DNA from: Symbiodinium natans | Lineage: Eukaryota; Sar; Dinophyceae; Suessiales; Symbiodiniaceae | Length of the DNA stretch: 64,000 bases | Assembly: GCA_905221605.1 (NCBI GenBank) | Contig: CAJNDS010000668.1 | Coordinates: forward strand, 317,555-381,554 | Direction of reading: 5' to 3' | Shown: positions 11,701 to 20,603 of the stretch, piece by piece | Numbering within the stretch: the stretch's first letter is position 1 | How the letters are laid out: each line of letters starts with the position of its first letter | Position numbers and translations under genes: made by a program | The notes under the pieces: model-generated | The model's input: the letters and a program-made list of their open reading frames with translations, nothing else | What the model was told of the DNA's origin: nothing | The model's database searches: none

Positions 11701-13018
11701 CAGAGACGTCCCTGCCGAAGAATGCCGCCAGCCACAACGACATCGCCGTGGAGAAGCAGCCGACGATTCCGACTACGACTCCAACAACACCGGCCCAGGA
11801 AGTGGACGCAGGCCTGACAGACATGAAGGGTGATGGGAAATCCGAGCCAGAGATGCCTCTGCCGGAGAAGGCCGCCAGCCACAACGACATCGCCGTGGAG
11901 AAGCAGCCGACGATTCCGACTACGACTCCAACAACACCGGCCCAGGAGGTGGACGCAGGCCTGACGGACATGAAGGGTGATGGGAAATCCGAGCCAGAGA
12001 TGCCGCTGCCGGAGAAGGCCGCCAGCCACACGGAGACGCAGCCCAAGACGAATCCGACAGAAGCCCCGCTGTTGGACTACTCGACAGCTCCGACAGTGTT
12101 GATGTCGCAGCAGCAGATCATGCCCGAGAAGAGTGAATCGATTGATCCAAGTCACAAACTCGAGAAGAATGCGCTGGAAGCTCTGATGGCGCAGCAGGCA
12201 GGGTCTAAGGTCAGGGTTTCGGGTTGAGGCATAATTGGGTTTTAATTACAATGAGGGCTTTGGGGTTCAGGATTTAGGGTTTAGGGTTTTACCCCGCTCG
12301 CAGTACTTGCGTGCTCCGAACTCGTCACTATTGGGGTTTTTCTTGGAAGCGCTTTTGACTTAGCAAGTTTGCTTAGTAACCAGTGCCAGTAACCTCTCCA
12401 TAACCCCATTATAATCAGCCCAGAACCCACCTTACCACCCACGCTTCCTAAGTCAAATGCGCTTCCAAGTAGGGCTTGGTGTTCAGGGTTTAGGCTACGG
12501 GTCTAGGGTTTAGGGCCGGTTGAGGGTTTAGGGTTTAGGGTTTAGGGTTTAGGGTTTAGGGTTTCGGGTTTAGGGTTTAGGGTTTAGGGTTTAGGGCTAC
12601 CGGTCTGCCGGTTTGGGCTTGGTGTTCAGGGTTTAGGCTACGGGTCTAGGGGTTTGGGGTTCCCCGAAATCCTCACACGCCAGGCGTGCGACCAGTCCAA
12701 GCGCAAGGCTCATGATTTATTTTGCCTGCTGAGCTAGTGCTGTGGTGTGGTCAGTCTGTTTCTCAACAGAGGTGGGAAGGAAGCAGGACGACGACCAGTC
12801 AAAGCCAAAAAAGGCGACTGCGGGGGCTCGTGGGGTGGCCATGACTTCATGATTGATGCGTGCTGACAATCTGGCAGGACAGAAAGTCATCGCCGAAGGC
12901 GAAAGCTAAAGCAAAAGCGAAACCCGTTGCCACCGCTCCAAAAGGGAAGCGTTCTAGAGAGCACGAGTCTCCTGTCCCGAGTGGACAACTTAGCAAGTTT
13001 CTTAAGAAGGGTCGATGA
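5711..13018 (+). CDS. Large 13-exon gene: Cys-pair N-terminus, coiled coil, Pro/Thr repeats, Lys-rich tail; function unknown
   Basis: Exons: 5711-5855, 6297 or 6317-6518, 7452-7567, 7634-7770, 7826-7897, 8004-9212, 9299-~9522, 9772-10315, 10408-10885, 11002-12209, 12684-12713, 12772-~12819 and 12878-13018. The protein starts MSDKLSDDGMQQSL. Early exons carry CVVCKKN and LCDYCRERL, possibly a small zinc site. Exon 6 is Ala/Lys-rich, then a strong Glu/Arg/Lys coiled coil (8780-8950). Exon 8 holds a compact domain of unknown family. Exon 10 encodes about six ~50-residue Pro/Thr repeats. The last exons are basic (SPKAKAKAKAK), a likely nuclear localisation signal. Most junctions keep phase; exon 1 to 2 does not. 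GA donors are inferred at 6519, 7898 and 12714. No known family fits the whole. Confidence 0.65.
5960..6275 (+). repeat. Intronic TTTAGGG array
   Basis: Fills most of the first intron of the gene starting at 5711. It mixes TTTAGGG with TTTCGGG units. It is the first case in the window of a telomere-like array inside an intron whose flanking exons are ordinary coding sequence. Confidence 0.85.
6785..7357 (+). repeat. Intronic minisatellite, ~55-59 bp unit
   Basis: About ten tandem copies of a unit containing CATGGCCCTGGCAGTGAAG, then TTTAGGGGTAAGGGG, then ACATGCTTTGCTTGCTTCTC. Copies differ by one or two bases and small indels. It sits in the intron between exons ending at 6518 and starting at 7452, so the open frames through it are not genes. 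A reversed telomere-like stretch (7358-7400) follows. Confidence 0.85.
11002..12040 (+). repeat. Coding tandem repeat, ~150-bp unit
   Basis: Unit starts (GTGGAGAAGCA) fall near 11448, 11598, 11748 and 11894, with more diverged units before. The units are multiples of three, so frame is kept. The protein unit runs VEKQPTTPTTTPT, then an acidic/Ala stretch, DVKGDGKSEPE, and NAASHNDIA. The two adjacent units at 11748 and 11894 are nearly identical, which suggests recent duplication. Confidence 0.85.
12210..12683 (+). repeat. Intron with TTTAGGG arrays and a palindromic element
   Basis: TTTAGGG-type repeats flank a palindrome at 12342-12469 whose arms read CTTGGAAGCGC...TTTGACTTAG and CTAAGTCAAA...GCGCTTCCAAG. 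Related copies occur at 25375-25457 and, as a half, at 41945-41975. The phrase GCTTGGTGTTCAGGGTTTAGG occurs twice, at 12474 and 12617. Confidence 0.75.
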
Positions 13019-13340
13019 GCTGATGAGCTTCAGCCAGACCAGACAGACCAGATGGCAAGTTTCTCTCAAGAAAGGTTGAGGAGCTTCAGCCAGACAGCAG
13101 ATGCGCGATGAGGGGAAACAGCCATCCTTGCAGTTTGTGTTTTCTTGGTTCCCCCCCCCACCCCCAAGCCCCAAGGAACATGTCGACATGCTGAGTTTAT
13201 CTTGTTGCGTTGGGTTTACGTTGTTATTTCAAAGCATTTCGACAGATGCTGGTTTCATTGTTTTTGGGAATAGTCTCCCAAAGCAGAATCCTTAATTTCA
13301 GCTGGGTTCCTTTCATTTCCTTAATTTCGGTGAATATTGA
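13019..13340 (+). other. Intergenic spacer
   Basis: No gene seen. It holds a direct repeat of the gene's 3' end (CTTAGCAAGTTTCTTAAGAA near 12988 and a diverged copy of GCAAGTTTCTCAAGAAAGG near 13054) and the motif CTTAATTTCAG at 13289-13300, as in the arms of the 632-1317 hairpins. Confidence 0.5.
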
Positions 13341-14594
13341 AATTTAGCAGCAGCAGCTCTGAAGGAACAATATCTTGCTGACCAGGTTGTGGTTGGGTAT
13401 GTCTCAAGCTCCAGAAATGGAGCAGACCTCGGGACAAAGTCCGTTCCATTGCAGCGACTTCAGGAGTTGATGCAAGTGTTGGGGCTGGGTTCCTTGAAGG
13501 ACCAAGGCACGTTGTCCCCCGCACCTGTCGCTAATCAGAGCGGAGTCTCCGTCAGCCAAAGGGCATTGGTTTCAGTGGTGCTGTTGCTGTGCGCGACAGA
13601 GGCCGAAACAGTCAGGACTGAGCCTGACCTGAGTTCGGAAAGGGAGTGGGACTTCACTATCTTCATATGCATGGTTGCGGTGTGCAGCATTGTTGTTTGG
13701 GAAGCCTTGAAGTGGTTGCTCAGGAAGGGAATTTGGACTTTTTGGGTTAAGTTATGGGGAAACCGTGACATCGAAGAACCCGAAGCAGAGCTAGACACAC
13801 TCAGCGAAGTGCAGCCTGATCATGAGGATGATCTTCGAGAGCTTCCCCAAATAGGCCCACCAATCCCTCGCCCCCATGAAGAGCCCGAACGACAAATTGC
13901 TCAGATGCCAGTCCCGCAAGAGGTGATAAGGTATGTAGATGACGAGGTGTTAATCTTCGCTGAGAGGGCACAAGCTCAAGAGTTTGAAAGGCTCACGCGG
14001 GTTGGGGCTATTGAGGCCGGACTTCGAAATCGGAATCTAGGCCAACGCATTTACCGAGAAGAACCAGATATTGAACCACCAGAGGCTCCGCCTTTGCCGC
14101 CAAGGCCTGTACAAAGGGCAGACAGCGAAGGGGTTCACCGCGAGGCGGACGCCCGAAGTCAGCGTGAACAGATTGCTTTTCCTCAAGCACCTCTGAGACC
14201 TCATCTAGTGTGGCCAGTTCCTGTACAGCTTCCGAACCACGAGGTGCTGAGAACAGCTAGCCCTTGGGGAGGACCTTTGAGTGCCGTCTTCCAAGTCCCT
14301 CCAGCAGGAGTCCGAGATCACTTCATCTACGACGCTCACCGCCGTCCAAATGTCTTGATCCGGTGGCATGGGATGCCGAGATTGCGCTTGTTCTGTCCGT
14401 CAGACGCGCGCCTACCAGAGGTCATTCGAAGACAATCCTTGACGGGCAGAAGGAGGACGCTGATCGTTCATGCTGACGGTCGCACCGAACTCCGCGATGA
14501 TCGTTTTGATGATCCCACCAACGCAAGGCATTGCTATGACAATGCTTGGCGTGGAAGAACCGAGCTTGAATTGCGTCCAGAACAGAATGAGTGA
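13341..14594 (+). CDS. Copia-type retrotransposon Pol tail (RNase H end) with transmembrane extension, 5'-truncated
   Basis: The frame is open from 13341 to TGA 14592-14594. The first ~50 residues match the end of a Ty1/copia RNase H domain: LKEQYLADQVVVGYVSS, then NGADLGTKSVPLQRLQEL and GLG. The integrase, reverse transcriptase and upstream RNase H are missing, so this is a 3' remnant. Downstream is a membrane segment (FTIFICMVAVCSIVVWEAL), a basic turn, then ~200 residues of acidic/Pro-rich sequence and a C-terminal part with DHFIYDAHRRPNVLIRWHG. No LTR was recognised. An alternative is a host gene that captured the tail. Confidence 0.65.
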   Translation, partial: NLAAAALKEQYLADQVVVGYVSSSRNGADLGTKSVPLQRLQELMQVLGLGSLKDQGTLSPAPVANQSGVSVSQRALVSVVLLLCATEAETVRTEPDLSSEREWDFTIFICMVAVCSIVVWEALKWLLRKGIWTFWVKLWGNRDIEEPEAELDTLSEVQPDHEDDLRELPQIGPPIPRPHEEPERQIAQMPVPQEVIRYVDDEVLIFAERAQAQEFERLTRVGAIEAGLRNRNLGQRIYREEPDIEPPEAPPLPPRPVQRADSEGVHREADARSQREQIAFPQAPLRPHLVWPVPVQLPNHEVLRTASPWGGPLSAVFQVPPAGVRDHFIYDAHRRPNVLIRWHGMPRLRLFCPSDARLPEVIRRQSLTGRRRTLIVHADGRTELRDDRFDDPTNARHCYDNAWRGRTELELRPEQNE

Positions 14595-14936
14595 GCCACC
14601 GCGGGAGATCTCGACGAATGTGCCTCATTTTGAGGCAGGGGGAGAGCGAAAGCCCCTGGGCGTCAGGTATCTCGCCAGCATCGGGTCATCGGGTCTTGGC
14701 ATGCATCTATGTTGTTCTGCGGCTTTAGGCCCAGACACAGCACATGTGAGATGACAAAACATTTAAGTGTACAGAGTCAACATCACACGCTTTTCCAAAT
14801 AAGCTTCAAAAGAAGAAGTCAAACACCGAGAGCTTTCTTTGCTGCTTGGGTCTGAAAACCGTCCGTGAGTGCTTGAGCCGAGCTCTAACCCACAAGGTAA
14901 TTACTATTCCATAATTGAGGAGTATTGGAGTCCCTG

Positions 14937-14970
<34 letters not shown>

Positions 14971-15355
14971 TTGCATGTTTTTCCTGGAGATCCGTAGCAG
15001 GGAGGAAACACACACACACAACGTTCACAATGGCATAACCTGTAGTTTCACGTTTGATTGATGTTCCACGTCTCCTCCCAGTTTTCATCCCGTCCCCAAT
15101 CACACGGGGGGGGGGGGGGGGGGAAGGGTCTCACACACCGATCTGTAACGCATGCCCCTTGGGGCGGCTCCCTTCGGGGGGCCTTACACGCTGGAAGGAA
15201 GGAAAAGAGGGAGAGAGAGAGAGAGAGAGATAGAGTGAGAAAGATAAAGAGAAAGAGATAGAGAAAAAGATAGAGAAAGAGAAGGATAAAGAGAAAGAGA
15301 AAGATAAGAGAGGTAGAGAGAAAGAGAGAGAGAGAAAAAAAAAAAAAAAAAAAAA

Positions 15356-15396
<41 letters not shown>

Positions 15397-15480
15397 CTAA
15401 GCGCTTAGATCGCGAGGACTTCCTCGCGACGCAGCACGGCACCAGCCCGGGCGAGACAGCAGCGGTGGGCGTCCTCGTTT
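14595..15480 (+). repeat. Intergenic region with GA-rich microsatellites
   Basis: (GA)n at 14940-14968, a G run at ~15105-15123, then GA/GAAA-rich simple sequence from 15207 to ~15395 broken by a poly-A run (15336-15357). On the - strand the last part gives only Ser/Leu/Phe low-complexity ORFs. No gene is supported. Confidence 0.8.
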
Positions 15481-16118
15481 CCTGGACCGCAAAGCCATCT
15501 CAAAACAGCGCTAGGGTTCATGTGCAAGGTTTAGGGTTATAAGGGGTAGAATGAGGGTTATGAGGGTTTGTTTATATAAGGGTTATAATAAGGATTATAG
15601 TAAGGGAGGGTTATAATAAGGGTTATGAGGGTTCTAAGAGTTATCAGGGTTATGAGGGTTTTAAGCGTTTGAAGGCTTACTGGGCTTAAGCAGGCTTCGG
15701 GTTACCAAATATCGTGGTACCCTAAACCCTAAGGCCCTAAACCCTAAACCCTAAACCCTAAACCCTAAACCCTAAACCCTAAACAGGATCCTCCGAGGGT
15801 CCTGGGATACGGCTTTTTTTGGGGGTTGGGGGTGGACACTCCAACACCCCTTAAATCCCCATTAAGGGGTTTAGGGTTTAGGGTTTAGGGTTTAGGGTTT
15901 AGGGTTTAGGGTTTAGGGTTTAGGGTTTAGGGTTTAGCCATGCAGGGAACCCTGTTACAGTTTCAGGAATAATCCTTAAGGGGTATTGGGGTCCCCGGGG
16001 AGCCCACAACCTGAAGATCATTTGGTTGGTTTAGGGTTTAGGGTTTTGGGTTTTGGGTTTTGGGTTTAGGGTTTTGGGTTTAGGGTTTAGGGTTAGGGGT
16101 AAGGGAGCTCCTTATGAG
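15481..16118 (+). repeat. Transition zone of degenerate and perfect telomere-like repeats
   Basis: Imperfect GGGTTAT repeats (15530-15690) give way to (CCCTAAA)n at 15721-15784 and (TTTAGGG)n at 15866-15940. A possible exon starts at 15788 after AACAG (DPPRVLGYG) but I could not link it in frame. From here on, almost every intron carries these arrays. Confidence 0.6.
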
Positions 16119-18086
16119 ATCCGTGCGAAGAAAGCCCTGAAAACCTCAAACCTGCACTATGGCCTGGTCAGGGCAAACTTTAGGCTTTTTTGGGTTTAGG
16201 GCTAAGGCGGGGTTAAGGGTTTAGGGTTTAGGGCAAAGGTTTAGGGTTTAGGGTTTCGGGTTTGGGGTTATTGTCAAGGGTTTAGGGTCAAGGGTTTAGG
16301 GTTTAGGGTTTAGGGGTCGACCTTGAGGAGCCATTGACAGGTTAGAGGGTGTGGCTTTCTTCAACCAAATGCCTTCAAGAGTTAGCCTCACCCAAGCCCT
16401 AACCCCAACACCCCAAACCCTAAACCCTAAACACCCCAAGCCTTTCCTAAAGGCTCTTACAAAGTACCCTGCAAGGATAGTTTCCAGGAAGCCCCTGTAT
16501 CGAACCCAAAAAAGGAACTTCATTGGAGCCTTCGGGTGGACCCTTAAACCCTAAACCCCACACCCTTAAGGCCTCTAAACCCTAAACCCTAAACCCTAAA
16601 CCCTAAACCCTAAACCCTAAACCCTAAACCCTAAACCCTAAACCCCACACCCTTAAGGCCTCTCCTTCCCGGCTCGTTGCCTTCCCAGGCTTTTGGCCTT
16701 TTGGTGGAAGGCCGGGGCGTTTAGGGTTTAGGGTTTAGGGTTTAGGGTTTAGGGTCTAGGGTTTACGGCTGGCCTTCGAAGTGGAGCTCCACCGTAAACC
16801 CTCTAAGCCCCGCGCAAGCACCATAAACCCTAAACCCTAAACCCTAAACCCTAAACCCTAAACCCTAAACCCTAAACCCTAGAAGCCCGAAAAAGCCCCA
16901 AAGCGTAAAGAGACATCGAACCGAGTCACCGAGGGGGAGCGTTGTAACAAAAGCTTTCGTCGGACCAGTCCATGAACAACTTCTTCGTGTACACCGCATG
17001 TGTTCAAGAATCTCGTAACTCAACAATATTCAGGGCTTTGTCAAAAACTCCCTTCGGAAGCTTTTCACCCAGCTCCCCAACAAGCAGCCACAAGCCCTTG
17101 GGTAAACCCTGAAAACCCCCCTAATCTGTGCTGCAATTCGTCACCCTTTTGTCTCCCCTAGGCTTCCTGGTCCGCAAATCCCCTTCTTTTCTGCCCCAAG
17201 CCCAATACCCGGTACCTGCACTTCTCCCCCTAAACCCTAAACCCCCTAACCCTCCAAAACCCTAAACCCTGCACCCGCTGAGAAACTCTGCGCCCGAACC
17301 CTGGCTTTCGGGAGGCTGCTTCGCAGCAGAGCAACTCGTGGATGAAGCCGAGTCGCGGGGCTATCCTTGGGGTTGTGGGCTGTAGGGGTTTAAGGGTTTA
17401 AGGCCTTGGGTTTTGGGTTTAGGGTTTAGGGTTTAGGGTTTAGGGGCTTAGGATTTAGGGGTTCCAGGGTTTAGGGTTGTAGTGGGTTCGGGGGTTAGGA
17501 TAGTGAAGTTAGTTTTGTGCCAGTTAAGGAGCGACGGGGGTTTTCTCGAATCTGCAGAATGAGTTGTGGAATTACTCACCTCAAGCCCCGAAGCCCTTCA
17601 ACCCCAAAACCCTGCACCCTAAACCCTAAACCCTAAACCCTAAACCCTAAACCCTAAACCCTTACATTTAAGGGGTTCTTGCCGTCTCCGGGCACTTTAG
17701 GAAAAACCCTCACAGCCCTCTCGGGAGCTGCAGGAAAGACCTGAATAAGGGTCGTTCGGATTTGAAAGGCTTCAACCCTAAGGCGGTTGAGGATAGGGTT
17801 TAGGGTTTAGGATTTAGGAAGGGCTTAAGGGTTTGAGGGTTTGGGATCTAGGGTTGAAGGGTTTAAGGGTTGAAGGGCTTAAGGTTTTAGGGTCTACGGG
17901 TTGAAGGGCTTAAGGGCTTTAGGGTTGGACGGTTTTTCAAAACAAGGACTTACGGGTTGAAGAAAGTAAGGATTTCCGGGTTTAGGCCTACGGACCCTGA
18001 ACAGGTCCATCTGGCAGGAGGTGCTCCTGCTGTCTGAGGCTTCACCCGAGGCGGGGCCCGCCGTCGGTTCAACAACGACTCCCCGG
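16119..18086 (+). CDS. Seven linked exon islands of an unidentified gene
   Basis: Exons 16119-16172 (IRAKKALKTSNLHYGL), 16689-16718 (AFGLLVEGRG), 16954-17101, 17315-17381 (CFAAEQLVDEAESRG), 17558-17584, 17734-17797 (KDLNKGRSDLKGF) and 18018-18086 (EVLLLSEASPEAG). All six junctions keep phase. Donors include GTTTAGGG inside the repeat (16719) and GC at 17585. The 16954-17101 island is open in the used frame; in another frame it is interrupted only by TAA at 17015-17017. Introns begin with TTTAGGG and end with CCCTAAA arrays. No family is recognised. The model may continue to 22540. Confidence 0.6.
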
Positions 18087-19509
18087 GTTTAAGGTTTAGG
18101 GTTCAGGGTTTAGGGTTTAGGGTTGAGAGCGGCCTGTCATGGGGCCTGCGTTTTCCATGGTGCATGTTTTGCGAATGTGCGTGCACCCAGCATAAAAGTC
18201 GCGATTTTTCGTCGAAGCAACCCATGTCGACGATGTTATTGTGAGCAAAGCTTTTGGTTGAAGCCTGCTACACATGCTGAGTGGGATATGTTTCGTGAAC
18301 CGAAGTGTTGGATGAACAGGAGTCGAAGTGTTGGATGAACAGGAGTCCACATGCCAGAAGAGCGGGGGGGGGGGGGGGGAAAAATTTTTCGGACCCAAAT
18401 CCTAAACCTTAGTCTTTTACGGTTTGGGCCAAAAAATATTGTTGGACCCTACTCCTAACCTTATTCGTTTAAGGTTTCGGCCGTATATTTTACTCGCTGA
18501 ACCTCATGCCTGAAGCTCATTTGCTTAATACACAGCCCAAACCCTATTCCTAACCGTCCAAGATTTAGGTCCAAGCCTTATTCGTCTAAGATTGACTGAA
18601 TAAAATCAAAGTCTAGACGAAAAAAACAATGCGTGAGCCGTCTCCTTAAGCAATGCCACAAAGTTCAGGACTTGCCTCCTGTGGAATGCAAAGAGCATGG
18701 AGAATAACTGCCCACTTGAGTATGTACATACGGTGTATGTATTGTATGCAAAAGGTAGAAATTTCTACCCACTCAATAGAGAAATGGAGATGCGAAGAAC
18801 TCCTAGGAAGTGTTTGAGGGCATAGGGTGATGCGAAAAATACAGTATATGCACGTCTCAGGGAAGCGAGAATACTGTGAGTCAAATACCCTTTGACTATG
18901 CACTTGCCCAACAGCCCGACTTACTCGCAAGTAATTTGTGGGTTTTCATCTCAATATATCCTCAAAGGTCTCCAAAAGTACCCATTTCTCAAGGATAAGA
19001 CTCACACGTAAACTATCCTCAAGACACAAGCAAGCAACTACTAAACCCTACTCATTCAAAAGTTTAGATTTTCTAAGCAACTTATTCGATTTAAGACCTA
19101 GGGTCAGACGCTATCCAATATATTTATTATGCATGCTTGTTTAAGGTTTAGGGACATACACATACCTTGTTCCCAAACCTATTCCTTTAACATTTGGGGA
19201 TGTTGTGCCAGACAAGTAGGTCTATTTGGTCCAGATTCCTAAACCCACCTGGCGTTGTAGGAGATGGGAGAAGGGGAGACTCTTGGGCTGATAGCTTGAT
19301 TCTTGAACCCTACTTGCTGAACCCTATGCCTATGCCTGAAGTTTTTTCGTTTCATGCTTCTGCCAAACCCTATTCCTAAACCTTATTCGTTTAAGACCTA
19401 GACCTTATCCGTTTTAAGATTTAGTGAATAAAATTAGTGTTCAGGGGAACGTTTTCGCCGAAGCAAGAGCGAGTAAGAACGTTGATGCTCGATGCTTGAA
19501 TCCGCGGAA

Positions 19510-19620
19510 GGGAGGGGTGGGAGGGCGGGGGGGGGGGGGGGGAGGGCGGGGGGGGGAGTCTCAGCCTCAACACCCAAGACCCCCCCCCCCCCCCGCCACC
19601 CCCACCCCCCACCCCCACCC
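19510..19620. repeat. G-run / C-run block
   Basis: A run of G with GGGAGGGCGGG (19510-19555) is followed by a run of C (19576-19620). The two can pair as a G/C hairpin. Glycine- or proline-rich ORFs here are artefacts. Confidence 0.7.
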
Positions 19621-19629
19621 AACCCCGCC

Positions 19630-19850
19630 CAAAGATTGATATGTTTATAAACACCCAGCCTGTTTATAAACACAGGACGTGCAACCCCGCCCAAAGATTT
19701 ATATGTTTATAAACACCCAGCCTGTTTATACACACAGGACGTGCGACCCCACCCAAAGATTTATGTGTTTATAAACACCCAGCCTGTTTATAAACATCCG
19801 GCCTGTTTGTAAACACCCGGCCTGTTTGCAAACACAGGATGTGTTTACAA
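19630..19850 (+). repeat. Tandem repeat with TTTATAAACA core
   Basis: Copies of CAACCCCGCCCAAAGATTTA followed by TATGTTTATAAACACCCAGCC, CTGTTTATAAACACAGGACG and variants, repeated about five times with decay to CTGTTTGTAAACACCCGGC at the end. It lies inside the 18129-20603 element. Confidence 0.8.
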
Positions 19851-20279
19851 CGCTTGGCTTCCTAATGCGTCACAAGCACACACACACACCCACCACCTAG
19901 TATTCAGGGTAAACACGCACCCGAGCCAAAACCAAGAGAAAAACACACACGCACAGGCATCCTTTCTCAAACCTAAACCCCCAAACCTTGTAGTTAGGGA
20001 AGAGGTTTACTGGGGGATGGACGGGGGTTAGGATGCAGGGTTTGGGGCTTAGGGTCATTAAGCTTGAAAACCCACCCAAGCCGATACACCCTGCGACTCT
20101 CGGACTGTCGTTTTCAGCCGAACTTATAAGCAGTCTGACTGCTTATAAGCAGAAGGCTTGCTTATAAGCAGCTGGACCCATCGGAAGCATAGCATAAGAT
20201 ATATTATACAATAGTCATGTTTACATAGACCCCAAACCCAACCCAAAAGAGCAGTCGCAGGGAGTTGTCCGAGTGCGTC

Positions 20280-20458
20280 ACCTGCAGCGGAAATCAAAAA
20301 AACCAAAAAAACCAAAAGAACCAAAAAAACCAAAAAAAACAAAAAAACCAAGGATTCTCACACTAGTCCGAAGGTTTCAGAGTAGTGTGGAAATCCTTGG
20401 TTTTTTGGGTTTTTTTGGTTTTTTTGGTTCTTTTGGTTTTTTTGGTTTGTTTGGCTTT
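20280..20458. repeat. Long hairpin of AACCAAAAAA repeats
   Basis: AAAAACC units at 20297-20350 are mirrored by GGTTTTTTT units at 20398-20452, with arms joined through GGATTCTCACACTAG...CTAGTGTG-like inner arms (AAGGATT/AATCCTT). It lies inside the 18129-20603 element and gives complementary Lys/Pro-rich and Phe-rich shadow ORFs. Confidence 0.85.
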
Positions 20459-20603
20459 GTAGAAGGCTCGGGGTGTAGGGCATAAGGCGCGTGCTGGTGT
20501 AACGACGGGTTACATGAATTCATAAGGGCCTTCCGAAGCATGCAAGCAACCCTGAAAATATGCCAAAAAAAAACCAGGCCCCATGACAGGCCCTTCTGTT
20601 AGG

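Larger units (their letters stand above)
18129..20603. mobile_element. Terminal-inverted-repeat element inserted in an intron
   Basis: The left end reads GGCCTGTCATGGGGCCTGCG then TTTT (18131 on). The right end (20570-20600) is its near-exact reverse complement, CAGGCCCCATGACAGGCC preceded by an A run. The ~2.4-kb interior has no telomere-like arrays, unlike the sequence on both sides. No intact transposase ORF was found, so it is probably non-autonomous or decayed. It shares the tip core GGGGCCTG and GCTTATAAGCA palindromes with the element at 39015-40458. Confidence 0.65.

Noticed and set aside
11088-12155. Long - strand ORFs antisense to the Pro/Thr repeat
   Set aside because: They are shadows of the tandem repeat; their Arg/Leu/His content mirrors the coding strand and they lack a splice or family context.
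15131-15442. Ser/Leu/Phe-rich ORF on - strand
   Set aside because: It is a translation of GA/CT simple sequence.
16760-16793. Possible exon GLRLAFEVELH
   Set aside because: It makes the next island read through TAA; the chain without it keeps phase.
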